DNA of 6,423 bases, from the NCBI GenBank assembly GCA_946478645.1, contig CAMLCW010000294.1, positions 1-6,423 of the forward strand. Direction: 5' to 3'. Made by a program: the position numbers and the translations under genes. The notes beneath the pieces are model-generated. The model made no database searches and was not told where the DNA came from. It worked only from the letters and a program-made list of their open reading frames with translations. Shown here in pieces: positions 1 through 6,332 of the stretch. The stretch is from an uncultured Variovorax sp. Lineage in GTDB: Bacteria; Pseudomonadota; Gammaproteobacteria; Burkholderiales; Burkholderiaceae. Each line of letters opens with the position of its first letter. Position 1 is the stretch's first letter.

Positions 1-140
1 GGGACGACGACTACTCGTACAGCTCGTCGTGGTACGACTGGGATGCCGACTACTCCTACGATTCTTCGTGGGACGACGACTACTCGTACAGCTCGTCATC
101 GAACTACTGGGACGACGACTACTCGTCCGACTGGTCTTCC
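1..140 (+). repeat. In-frame degenerate coding repeats of the DDDYSYSSSW unit
   Basis: The bases at 1-28 recur exactly at 70-97 (offset 69 nt, 23 codons), and their first 18 bases recur again at 109-126. Between these lie diverged units ending in Trp. All spacings keep the reading frame, so gain or loss of units would change protein length without a frameshift. The codons GAC-GAC-GAC-TAC-TCG are reused almost unchanged, which points to recent expansion or homogenisation rather than selection on amino acids alone. Confidence 0.85.
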
Positions 141-947
141 AGTTATTCGTCCAGCTGGAATTCGGGTTCTGACGCACATGAGGACTACGTCGAATCACGG
201 GGGAATACTGGCCTCTATGAGGGCGGATTCTTGGCGGGAAGTCCAGTTGCCCTCGATCTGAATGACGACGGCGGAATCGGCGTGACTGGTGACACGTCGT
301 CCTTCCAGAAAGATGCCGATGCGCAGATCGGCCGTACCGTCCAGTTCGACATCGACGCAGACGGAGCCCTCGACACCATCGAGTGGTACGACGGCTCGGG
401 GGACGGCATCCTGATCGACAACCGCGACGGCCAAGCCATCGGCGACATGGATGGCGAACGACTGTTCGGCGACCAGGGCGGCAAGTTCGCGAATGGCTAC
501 GTCAAGCTCGCGCACCTCGATGCCGACGACAGCGGGGCCGTTGCGGGCGACGAACTCGAAGGCCTCCAGCTGTGGGTGGACAACGGCGATGCCGTGGTGC
601 AGAACGGCGAGATCCAGACGCTGACACAGCACGGCATCGTCGAGATTTCGACCCGGATGGCGTTGACCACCGACGACGAAGGACGCGAGCACATGACGTC
701 CACCGCGACCCGCTCGGACGGCAGCAGCCTGATGACCGAGGACGTGTGGTTCGTCGACGCAGGCGATGCGATCCCAGTCTCGGACCTCATGGCCGACGAA
801 GGCGCTCTCGACCGGCTCCTGGGCGCCCCTGCACCGCAAGCACAGCAGCATCAGCAGGACCTCGCACCCGATGGCCAGGCCGAAGCGGCAGAGTTGCTGC
901 GGAAGGTGTTGGCCGCCCACGCGGACAGCGAGGCACTCGCCGCCTGA
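3..947 (+). CDS. Secreted acidic-aromatic repeat protein with C-terminal EF-hand-like calcium-binding domain, probable T1SS substrate (5'-partial)
   Basis: The frame is open from the first codon in the window, so the true start lies upstream; 314 residues are visible. Residues 1 to about 56 are low-complexity Asp/Tyr/Ser/Trp repeats (DDDYSYSSSW at nt 3-32, DDDYSYSSSS at 72-101, DDDYSSDWSS at 111-140). From about nt 243 a globular domain starts with SPVALDLNDDG. It holds a full 12-residue EF-hand-like loop DIDADGALDTIE (348-383), the segment RLFGDQGG, a second loop DADDSGAVAGDE (519-554), a degenerate third loop before QNGEIQTL, and the closing motif RSDGSSLMTEDVWF. This order (LDLDGDG, FDxDGDG, ELFGD, LDxNGDG, LRVW, RSDGS..DVWF) is familiar from C-terminal regions of RTX-type proteins exported by T1SS. 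The tail after about nt 830 is Gln/Ala-rich and ends in an amphipathic segment (ELLRKVLAAH), a plausible secretion signal. That it is cargo of the adjacent transporter is inferred from position and domain. The biological role is unknown; a surface or matrix protein is one possibility. Confidence 0.85.
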   Translation, partial: DDDYSYSSSWYDWDADYSYDSSWDDDYSYSSSSNYWDDDYSSDWSSSYSSSWNSGSDAHEDYVESRGNTGLYEGGFLAGSPVALDLNDDGGIGVTGDTSSFQKDADAQIGRTVQFDIDADGALDTIEWYDGSGDGILIDNRDGQAIGDMDGERLFGDQGGKFANGYVKLAHLDADDSGAVAGDELEGLQLWVDNGDAVVQNGEIQTLTQHGIVEISTRMALTTDDEGREHMTSTATRSDGSSLMTEDVWFVDAGDAIPVSDLMADEGALDRLLGAPAPQAQQHQQDLAPDGQAEAAELLRKVLAAHADSEALAA

Positions 948-954
948 GCGTGCA

Positions 955-985
955 GGGCCGGGCACGCGTCTCGCGCACCCGGCCC
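955..985 (+). other. Strong GC hairpin downstream of first cargo gene
   Basis: GGGCCGGG (955-962) pairs perfectly with CCCGGCCC (978-985). Inside it, CGCG (965-968) pairs with CGCG (972-975) around a 3-nt TCT loop. The hairpin begins 7 nt after the cargo stop codon. No T-run follows, so it is not a standard intrinsic terminator. It is more likely an mRNA 3'-end stabiliser, a processing point or a partial transcription block that lowers expression of the transporter genes relative to the cargo. The structure is seen in the sequence; the role is inferred. Confidence 0.6.
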
Positions 986-995
986 GGCACCGCGC

Positions 996-1030
996 CGCCT
1001 GCCCGTTCGTGCCCGAGGAAGGGGCAGGCG
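996..1030 (+). other. Second GC hairpin before the ABC transporter gene
   Basis: CGCCTGCCC (996-1004) pairs perfectly over 9 bp with GGGCAGGCG (1022-1030), leaving a 17-nt loop. The purine-rich GAGGAAGGGG stretch (1015-1024), the only Shine-Dalgarno-like sequence in this gap, falls in the loop and the 3' arm. It ends 30 nt before the transporter ATG, too far to act as a normal ribosome site. No T-tract follows. With the hairpin at 955-985 it forms a tandem pair filling most of the 107-nt gap. Confidence 0.55.
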
Positions 1031-1054
1031 CGCCAGGCCTCCACAGACCACTTG

Positions 1055-3280
1055 ATGAGCACCACCTTGTCCCTCGATGACGCGGCGCCCGCCGCGGATG
1101 CCCCGGCGAAACCACCGGGCGATGCGCTGCTAGGCGCGATCATGTTCCTGGCGCAGCTCCTGGGCTGCGGCGTGGCCCGTGATCAACTGCGCGCGGCGCT
1201 CGACGCCCTCCCGCGGGACCTTGCCTTGCTCGATGCCGACGCACTCGGCTACCTGCTTCGGCATGCGCAACTCGGTGCTTCCGCCCTCGACGGCCGAAGA
1301 CCCCGGCGCGCGACGGAGCTGCCCGCGCTGCTCCTGGGGCCTGACGGGGCATGCCTGGTCGCCGTGTCGATGCAAGACGCGCGCTTCGAGGTGCATGTGC
1401 CCGGCATCGCCGGTACGGCCTGGCTCAGCCAGGAAGAGATCGACCAGGAGCTGCCGAATGTGCGCTGGTGGGCCGTGCGGCCCCAGCTGCAGTTCGACCA
1501 GCGCAGCCTCCTCTATACATTGCCGCAGCCGGCGCGCTGGTTCTGGGACGTGTTCGCCCGCAACCGCGGCGTGTTCGCCTGGGCCCTCGTGGGCACGGCG
1601 GCGCTGAACATCTTCGGCGCGCTGATTCCCTTCTACAGCATGGCCGTGTACGACCGTGTGATACCGCACAACGCGCTCAACAGCCTCTGGGTGCTCACCA
1701 TCGGCGTGGTGCTGCTGACCGGCTTCGACTTCGTGCTGCGGCTGCTGCGCAGCCACCTCGTGGATTCAACGGCGCGGCGCATGGACGTGGCGTTGTCCTC
1801 GCGCATCTTCGAGCAGTGCCTGCGCATGCGCGCCGCAGACCGGCCGGCCTCGGGCGGGACGCTGGCCAACACCGTGCGCGACTTCGAGTCGGTGCGCGAC
1901 TTCTTTGCGACCGGTACGCTCACCGTCCTGGGTGACGTGCCTTTCATGCTGCTGTACCTGGCGGTCATCTTCCTGGTCGGCGGCAAGCTGGCATTCGTGC
2001 CGGCACTCTTCATTCCGCTGGTGCTTGGGGTTTCCCTTGCTGCACGCCGCCCGCTGGCGCGGCAAGTCAGCGAATCCATGCAGGAGGGGGCGCAGCGCAC
2101 CGCACACCTGTTCGAAACCATGAACGGCCTCGACACCGTGAAGGCACTGGGCGCGGAGGCCTGGAGCCGCCGCAAGTGGGAACTGCTCACCCAGGCCATC
2201 GCCCACAACAGCTACAAGACGCGGGGCATTACCAACAGCATGAGCTATGTCAACACCATGCTCATGGGCCTGTGCACGGTGGCCGTGGTCGCCACGGGCG
2301 CCGTGCTGACGAGCGAGCATGCGCTCACCGTGGGCCAGATCATCGCGGTGAGCCTCCTCAGCTCGCGCGCCCTGTCGCCTGTGGTGCAGATTGCGGGGCT
2401 GCTGCTGCGCTGGGAGCAAACCCGGTTGAGCTTCCAGGCGCTGGACAAGATCATGCAGGCACCCACCGACGATGGAGCCTCGAGCATGCAGGCGCCGCCG
2501 TTGACGGGCGCGCTCGAGCTGCGCGACGTGACCTTCGCCTACCCCCGCCAGCCACCGCTGCTGGAGAGGGTGAACCTGCGCATCGCCGCCGGCGAGCGTG
2601 TGGGGATCATCGGCAAGCTCGGCTCTGGCAAGAGCACCATCCTGCGGCTTGTGTTGAACCAGTACGCGCCCGAAACAGGCGCAGTGCTGGTCGACGGCAC
2701 CGTCAGCACGCACCTCGATCCGCTCTCGCTGCGACGCCAGATCGGCTATGCACCGCAGGACGTTACCCTGTTCCACGGCAGCATCCGCGAGAACATCGAG
2801 CTCGGCCGAGGCACCGGCAATGATGTCCCGCTCGTGGCGGCGATGCGCACCGCCTGCCTCGACGAAGTGATTGCACAAATGCCGCAGGGTGTGGCCACGC
2901 CGGTGGGCGAGCGCGGCGAGCGCCTGTCCGGCGGCCAGCGCCAGCTCGTGGCGATCGCCCGTGCGCTGTTTATGCGGCCGCGGCTGCTGCTGCTCGACGA
3001 GCCGAGCTCTATGGTCGATCCGGCCACCGAGCAGCGCCTCATCGCACGCCTTCGCGGGCTCGAGAAGACCACCATCGTGCTTGTCACACACCGCATGGCG
3101 ATGCTCGCGCTGGTGGACCGGCTCGTGGTCATGGACCGTGGCCGCGTGGTGATGCAGGGGCCGCGCGAAGAGGTGCTGCGGGCGCTGAATGCACGTGGTG
3201 CCGAGACCGCGCCGGGCGCCGAACTGCCTGCCGCTGCCCCCAAGCGGACCGACGCGGAGCGCACACGCCATGGCGAATGA
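1055..3280 (+). CDS. Type I secretion ABC transporter (permease-ATPase) with degenerate C39-like domain, LapB/LssB type
   Basis: This 741-residue inner-membrane transporter would energise export of the flanking repeat proteins. Residues about 20-140 resemble a C39 peptidase domain, but the catalytic Cys position (in GAIMFLAQLLG) and the His position (in ACLVAVSM) are not conserved, so it should bind cargo rather than cleave it. A six-helix ABC membrane domain spans about 165-440. The ATPase domain has Walker A GKLGSGKST (520-528), the Q-loop Gln568, signature LSGGQ (624-628), Walker B LLLLDE (644-649) and the H-loop His679, so it looks fully active. The length matches LapB-like proteins (about 720). 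The start ATG (1055) follows an in-frame open stretch that belongs to another frame of the cargo gene. It is chosen because the C39-like domain begins about 20 residues later and the next Met (1141) would cut into it. No good Shine-Dalgarno precedes it. The gene overlaps the adaptor gene by 11 nt. Confidence 0.95.
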   Translation: MSTTLSLDDAAPAADAPAKPPGDALLGAIMFLAQLLGCGVARDQLRAALDALPRDLALLDADALGYLLRHAQLGASALDGRRPRRATELPALLLGPDGACLVAVSMQDARFEVHVPGIAGTAWLSQEEIDQELPNVRWWAVRPQLQFDQRSLLYTLPQPARWFWDVFARNRGVFAWALVGTAALNIFGALIPFYSMAVYDRVIPHNALNSLWVLTIGVVLLTGFDFVLRLLRSHLVDSTARRMDVALSSRIFEQCLRMRAADRPASGGTLANTVRDFESVRDFFATGTLTVLGDVPFMLLYLAVIFLVGGKLAFVPALFIPLVLGVSLAARRPLARQVSESMQEGAQRTAHLFETMNGLDTVKALGAEAWSRRKWELLTQAIAHNSYKTRGITNSMSYVNTMLMGLCTVAVVATGAVLTSEHALTVGQIIAVSLLSSRALSPVVQIAGLLLRWEQTRLSFQALDKIMQAPTDDGASSMQAPPLTGALELRDVTFAYPRQPPLLERVNLRIAAGERVGIIGKLGSGKSTILRLVLNQYAPETGAVLVDGTVSTHLDPLSLRRQIGYAPQDVTLFHGSIRENIELGRGTGNDVPLVAAMRTACLDEVIAQMPQGVATPVGERGERLSGGQRQLVAIARALFMRPRLLLLDEPSSMVDPATEQRLIARLRGLEKTTIVLVTHRMAMLALVDRLVVMDRGRVVMQGPREEVLRALNARGAETAPGAELPAAAPKRTDAERTRHGE

Positions 3281-4586
3281 AATGCAGGCTGCCGCGCGCG
3301 GCGACTTCAATCACGATCCGGATCGCGGCCCGGAACGCGTGGCGATCTGGATGGTGTTCGTGATCGCGCTGGTCGTCGTCACCGCCATTGCATGGGCCTG
3401 CCTGGCGCAGCTTGACGTCGCCGTGCAGGCGACCGGCGTGGTCGAGACATCCTCGCGTGTCGCCGAGGTGCAGAGCCTCGAGGGCGGCATCGTGCGCAAG
3501 CTGCTGATCCACCCGGGACAGGCCGTGCACAAGGGCGACCTGCTGGTGCAGCTCGATACTGCCCAGTACGCGGCCGACGTGGGCGAGAACCGTCAGGAAT
3601 ACCTCGCCGCGTTGGCAGGCCTCGCGCGCACCGATGCGCTGCTGGCCGGTACGCCGCCGCGCTTCGACCCAGCCTGGAAGCAGAACGCGCCGGCCCTTAT
3701 CGACAAGGAGATGGAGCTCTGGCGCGAAGGCCAGCGCGAGTTCGAGGCGACCGCCCGTTCGGGCAACGAGGCGATCCGCCAGCGCGAGAGCGAACTCCGC
3801 GAGGCGCAATCGCGCCTGCCTTCGCTGAAGGCGGCGCTGCGCCTCACCGAGGAGACCTTCGCGATCGAGGAGCGGCTCTTCAAGGAGGGCGCCGGCGCGC
3901 GTGCCGACTACCTGGCGGCGCAGCAGCGCGTGGTGACCCAGCGTTCCGAATACGACGCGGTCCGACAGTCGCTGCCGCGGCTGACGGCTGCATTGGCGCA
4001 GGCTCGCGCATCGGCGGCACAGGAGGTCTCCCGGGTGCGCACCCAATGGGGCACGCAGCGCAGCGAATTCGCTGCGCGGGCCGCGAGCCTTGCCGAAACG
4101 CTCGAAGGGCGCACCGACAAGCTCACACGGCGCGATCTCGTGGCACCCGTCGACGGCATCGTCAACCGGCTGCTCGTGACGACGGAGGGTGCGGTGGCGG
4201 CGCCGGGCAAGGCCGTGCTCGAGATCGTGCCCGACGATGCGCGCCTGTTAATGACCGTGCGCATCCAGCCCCCGGACGTGGGCTTCCTGCGACCCGGACA
4301 GACGTCGCGCGTGCGTGTGATGCCCTACGACGCCTCCACTTTCGGCCAGATGGACGCAACGCTGGAGCGTGTCGGCGCCGACGCGATCGTGGATGAGAAG
4401 GGCAACTCCTACTTCGAGGCGCAGCTCAGCGCCGAGCGCGGCCAGTTGCGGCTGCACGGTGAGCCGCTACGCATCACCCCGGGGATGCCCGTCGAGGCAA
4501 GCATCCTGACGGGTGAGCGCAGCGTCATGCAGTATTTGTTGAAGCCTGTGCTGCGTGGTGTGCAGGGCGCGCTGCAGGAGCGATGA
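3270..4586 (+). CDS. HlyD-family membrane fusion protein (T1SS periplasmic adaptor)
   Basis: This 438-residue adaptor would join the ABC transporter to the outer-membrane channel across the periplasm. A short cytoplasmic N-terminus precedes one membrane helix (about residues 24-46, VAIWMVFVIALVVVTAIAW). The first lipoyl half-motif is around 66-105 (LEGGIVRKLLIHPGQAVHKGD, Glu71-Gly73 marking its core). A long Glu/Arg/Ala-rich alpha-helical hairpin spans about 110-280, and the second lipoyl half starts at APVDGIV (292-298). A beta-barrel/membrane-proximal part follows, ending in the family-typical GERSVMQYLLKPV. The length is normal for HlyD/LapC. The start ATG (3270) has GGAG at 3256-3259, a good 10-nt spacing, and lies inside the end of the ABC gene; longer in-frame starts upstream have no support and lie deeper in that gene. 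It is translationally coupled to both neighbours. Confidence 0.95.
   Translation: MANEMQAAARGDFNHDPDRGPERVAIWMVFVIALVVVTAIAWACLAQLDVAVQATGVVETSSRVAEVQSLEGGIVRKLLIHPGQAVHKGDLLVQLDTAQYAADVGENRQEYLAALAGLARTDALLAGTPPRFDPAWKQNAPALIDKEMELWREGQREFEATARSGNEAIRQRESELREAQSRLPSLKAALRLTEETFAIEERLFKEGAGARADYLAAQQRVVTQRSEYDAVRQSLPRLTAALAQARASAAQEVSRVRTQWGTQRSEFAARAASLAETLEGRTDKLTRRDLVAPVDGIVNRLLVTTEGAVAAPGKAVLEIVPDDARLLMTVRIQPPDVGFLRPGQTSRVRVMPYDASTFGQMDATLERVGADAIVDEKGNSYFEAQLSAERGQLRLHGEPLRITPGMPVEASILTGERSVMQYLLKPVLRGVQGALQER
4576..4580 (+). promoter_or_regulatory. Shine-Dalgarno that selects the TolC-family start
   Basis: AGGAG lies at 4576-4580, inside the last codons of the adaptor gene. Three in-frame ATGs follow at 4583, 4589 and 4592, at spacings of 2, 8 and 11 nt. 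The 8-nt spacing favours 4589. The 4583 ATG overlaps the adaptor stop (ATGA) but sits too close to the site for normal initiation. Confidence 0.6.
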
Positions 4587-4588
4587 AC

Positions 4589-6052
4589 ATGATGAGCGCA
4601 CGCCGACAGCACACCCAATGGTTGCCCGCGGTTCTCCCGCCGGCGCTGGCAGCCCTGCTGTGCATGGCTGCGCAGGCCGAAGTGCGTGCGGCGTTGGCGG
4701 TCCAGGTCGGATCAGCCGTGCTCCCGCGCACCGGGAGCTTGCTCGCGCAGCAGCCGGGGGCGATGACGGCGGTGCAGGTCGGATCGGTTGTGTCCCCGCG
4801 GCGCACTGAGGGTTCGGCAGCAGGCGCGTCGCCGGACAGGGTCGGCCTGATCGCGCTGCTGCGGCACGCATTCTCGAACGATCCCGAAGTGCGCGGCTCG
4901 GCGGCCTTGCTGTCGGCTGCGCAGGACCAACTGGTGCAGGCGCGCTCACGCTGGTGGCCGGTGCTCGGCGTCCAGGCCAGCCGCGGCCGCAGCCGTGCCG
5001 AAGCCTCGGGGCAAGGCGTGGAGCGCAAGACCGACCGCGCGCAGGCGTCCTTGAGCTGGAACCTGTACAACGCCGGCACCGACGAAGCAGAGGTCGCCGC
5101 AAAGGGGCGTGAGGCGGAGGCGGCGCGCGAAGATCTGCGGCGCGTGCGCGAGGACGTGTGCGAGCGCATCGCGCAGGCCTACGCGCAAGTGCTGCGCTAC
5201 GACGACCTGCTGCCGGAATCCGAAGTGCGCGTGCGCCGCATGCAGCGGCTCCACCGGAAAGTCGGCATTCAGGTCGAGGCCGGCAAGCTGAGCGAGACGG
5301 ACCGCGTGCAGTCAGCGGCCACCCTGCTCGACGCGGAGATCGAGCATGGCCGGCTGGAATCCGAGGCCGAGGCGGCACGGATGCGCCTTGCCGAGCTCAC
5401 GGGCGTGCGCGGCGCGCGAGCCATCGACTGGCCCGCAGCGCTATCGGAGCCTCCGGAAGGCGACGATCTGGCCTCGAATCCCGCCCAGCTCGCGGCTGCG
5501 CGGCTGCGGGCCGAGGCCGCGCGCAGCCGGGTTTCGTCGGTTGCTTCGCTGTACGCCCCGAAGGTCGATCTGCAATACGACCATCAACTGCATGACCGCA
5601 CAGAGCCACGCCTCTCGGAGCAGCAGCGCAAGGGCTGGACCGTGACTGCACGATGGGACATTCCACTGGGTGGAGAGAAGCATGCGCGACGAGACGAGAG
5701 CAGCCATCGCGCCCAGGCGGCCGACGAAGAAGTCGCACGCGTTGCACAGAGCCTGCGGGCGGAGGCTGCCGGTGCGCTGGACCGGATCCGGTTCAGTCGA
5801 TCCGCCATCGAGAAGCTCCAGGACCAGGGGCGGCGCTATGGCGCTCTCGTGCAGGCGGCCGCGTTGCAGTTCGAGGCCGGGCGGCGCACGCTGGTCCAGC
5901 TCACGGACCTGGAGCAGAACAGTTTTCTTGTCCAGCAACGGCTGGCCGAGGAGCGGCTGCAACTGCGCACTGCGGTGCTACGGCAATGGACGCTGTCGGG
6001 TGAATTGCTCGGCCGGCTAGGACTCGACGGGCCGGACCCAACGCAGCGTTGA
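4589..6052 (+). CDS. TolC-family outer-membrane channel protein of the T1SS
   Basis: This 487-residue protein is predicted to form the trimeric outer-membrane/periplasmic tunnel of the secretion system. A Sec signal peptide is clear: a basic start (MMSARRQ), a hydrophobic core (LPPALAALLCM) and likely cleavage after AQA (residue 30). The Cys in the core does not make a lipobox. Residues 37-84 are an unusual linker holding two copies of an AVQVGS-x-V-x-PR unit 24 residues apart. The first outer-membrane efflux (OEP) half begins near residue 85 (VGLIALLRHAFSNDPEV, then LSWNLYNAG) and the second near 292 (SNPAQLAAARLRAEAA, then VDLQYDH and WDIPLGGEKH). Both end in long Ala/Glu/Arg-rich helices, the pseudo-duplication typical of TolC. 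Length is at the upper end of the usual range because of the linker. An in-frame start at 4583 (two more residues) is possible. It is the last gene of the operon. Confidence 0.93.
   Translation: MMSARRQHTQWLPAVLPPALAALLCMAAQAEVRAALAVQVGSAVLPRTGSLLAQQPGAMTAVQVGSVVSPRRTEGSAAGASPDRVGLIALLRHAFSNDPEVRGSAALLSAAQDQLVQARSRWWPVLGVQASRGRSRAEASGQGVERKTDRAQASLSWNLYNAGTDEAEVAAKGREAEAAREDLRRVREDVCERIAQAYAQVLRYDDLLPESEVRVRRMQRLHRKVGIQVEAGKLSETDRVQSAATLLDAEIEHGRLESEAEAARMRLAELTGVRGARAIDWPAALSEPPEGDDLASNPAQLAAARLRAEAARSRVSSVASLYAPKVDLQYDHQLHDRTEPRLSEQQRKGWTVTARWDIPLGGEKHARRDESSHRAQAADEEVARVAQSLRAEAAGALDRIRFSRSAIEKLQDQGRRYGALVQAAALQFEAGRRTLVQLTDLEQNSFLVQQRLAEERLQLRTAVLRQWTLSGELLGRLGLDGPDPTQR
4697..4807 (+). 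repeat. 72-nt-spaced direct repeat in the N-terminal linker of the TolC-family gene
   Basis: The segment beginning at 4697 (encoding AVQVGSAVLPRTGS) resembles that beginning at 4769 (encoding AVQVGSVVSPRRTEGS). They are exactly 24 codons apart, and the run CAGGTCGGATC is identical in both. The second copy has diverged at several positions, so the duplication is not brand new. It lies between the signal peptide and the first OEP half, outside the conserved fold. Confidence 0.7.
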
Positions 6053-6133
6053 CGAAGGCAGGCTATGGCTTGGAGAGAGAGATTTGAGGAGAGGAGGCTT
6101 TCTATTCGATTCAGCAGCACCTGATCCATGAAG

Positions 6134-6150
6134 GGCGCGCGTCACGCGCC
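6134..6150 (+). other. GC hairpin downstream of TolC-family gene
   Basis: GGCGCG (6134-6139) pairs with CGCGCC (6145-6150) around a 5-nt loop. It lies 82 nt after the stop codon and has no T-run after it, so it is more likely an RNA 3'-end structure than a terminator on its own. Confidence 0.4.
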
Positions 6151-6159
6151 AATGGCACA

Positions 6160-6186
6160 GGCGGTCGAGCTGGGAGGCCGACCGCC
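6160..6186 (+). other. Second GC hairpin downstream of TolC-family gene
   Basis: GGCGGTCG (6160-6167) pairs perfectly over 8 bp with CGACCGCC (6179-6186), with an 11-nt loop. No T-run follows. It lies only 9 nt after the hairpin at 6134-6150, repeating the tandem two-hairpin arrangement seen after the first cargo gene. Confidence 0.45.
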
Positions 6187-6267
6187 GATGAGATGGCCAC
6201 CTCGGTCATCGAAACGACATCCGTCGAAATCCGAACCTGCCACATATACCTGCAGGCCTCGATCGAA

Positions 6268-6301
6268 AGCCCGACCTTGAAGAGCTCGGGCTCAGGTTTT
6301 T
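6268..6301 (+). terminator. Rho-independent terminator
   Basis: AGCCCGA (6268-6274) pairs perfectly with TCGGGCT (6286-6292) around an 11-nt loop. It is followed within 4 nt by five Ts (6297-6301) and a further T-run at 6308-6311. This is the only structure in the window with the full stem-plus-T-tract form. It would end the transport operon, but it sits 31 nt before the ATG of the next gene, so it may also act on that gene's transcription. Confidence 0.65.
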
Positions 6302-6332
6302 CAATACTTTTGCTGTCACATAGAGGTTCATC

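Larger units (their letters stand above)
6053..6332 (+). other. 280-nt intergenic region between the TolC-family gene and the second cargo gene
   Basis: I see no convincing gene here on either strand. The region starts with a purine-rich stretch (about 6074-6106), continues with two GC hairpins (6134-6150 and 6160-6186) and an intrinsic terminator (6268-6301), and ends with the ribosome site of the next gene. It must hold either the promoter of the second cargo gene or read-through control from the operon. Two short ATG-started frames (6065-6124 and 6128-6280) lack protein-like features. Confidence 0.6.

Noticed and set aside
1..140. CRISPR-like array appearance of the repeats
   Set aside because: Units are in-frame coding repeats with variable, non-unique spacing and no palindromic repeat or unique spacers.
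43..261. Thr/Arg-rich plus-strand frame of 72 codons over the repeat region
   Set aside because: It is a frame-shifted reading of the GAC/TAC/TCG repeat, which gives ACG/ACT threonine codons. The Asp/Tyr/Ser/Trp frame continues into a recognisable domain and is the real one.
231..947. Cargo gene starting at the TTG at 231
   Set aside because: The frame is open to the left window edge and the upstream residues match the N-terminal repeats of the second cargo gene, so 231 is an internal codon.
383..1054. N-terminal extension of the ABC transporter frame, which stays open back to 383 (965 residues in all)
   Set aside because: This stretch overlaps the cargo gene in another frame, is extremely Arg-rich and resembles no domain. 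High GC content keeps alternative frames open. The conserved transporter begins just after the ATG at 1055.
195..1115. Long minus-strand open frame of 306 codons opposite the cargo gene
   Set aside because: It is antisense to a clearly coding frame with recognisable domains, and its product has no coherent motif. The same holds for the 514-codon minus-strand frame at 1766-3310 and the minus-strand frames opposite the HlyD and TolC genes.
6065..6124. Short frame of 19 residues (MAWRERFEERRLSIRFSST) after the TolC-family gene
   Set aside because: It is very short, with no homology signal that I can see and no second support. The purine-rich DNA alone explains the charged composition.
6209..6268. 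Three copies of TCGAAA (6209-6214, 6224-6229, 6263-6268) as possible regulator sites
   Set aside because: The spacing is irregular (15 and 39 nt), the word is short, and there is no dyad extension. It could be chance.
6128..6280. Short frame of 50 residues in the last intergenic region
   Set aside because: It has no Shine-Dalgarno, runs through two hairpins into the terminator, and has a basic, Pro-rich composition typical of chance frames in GC-rich DNA.
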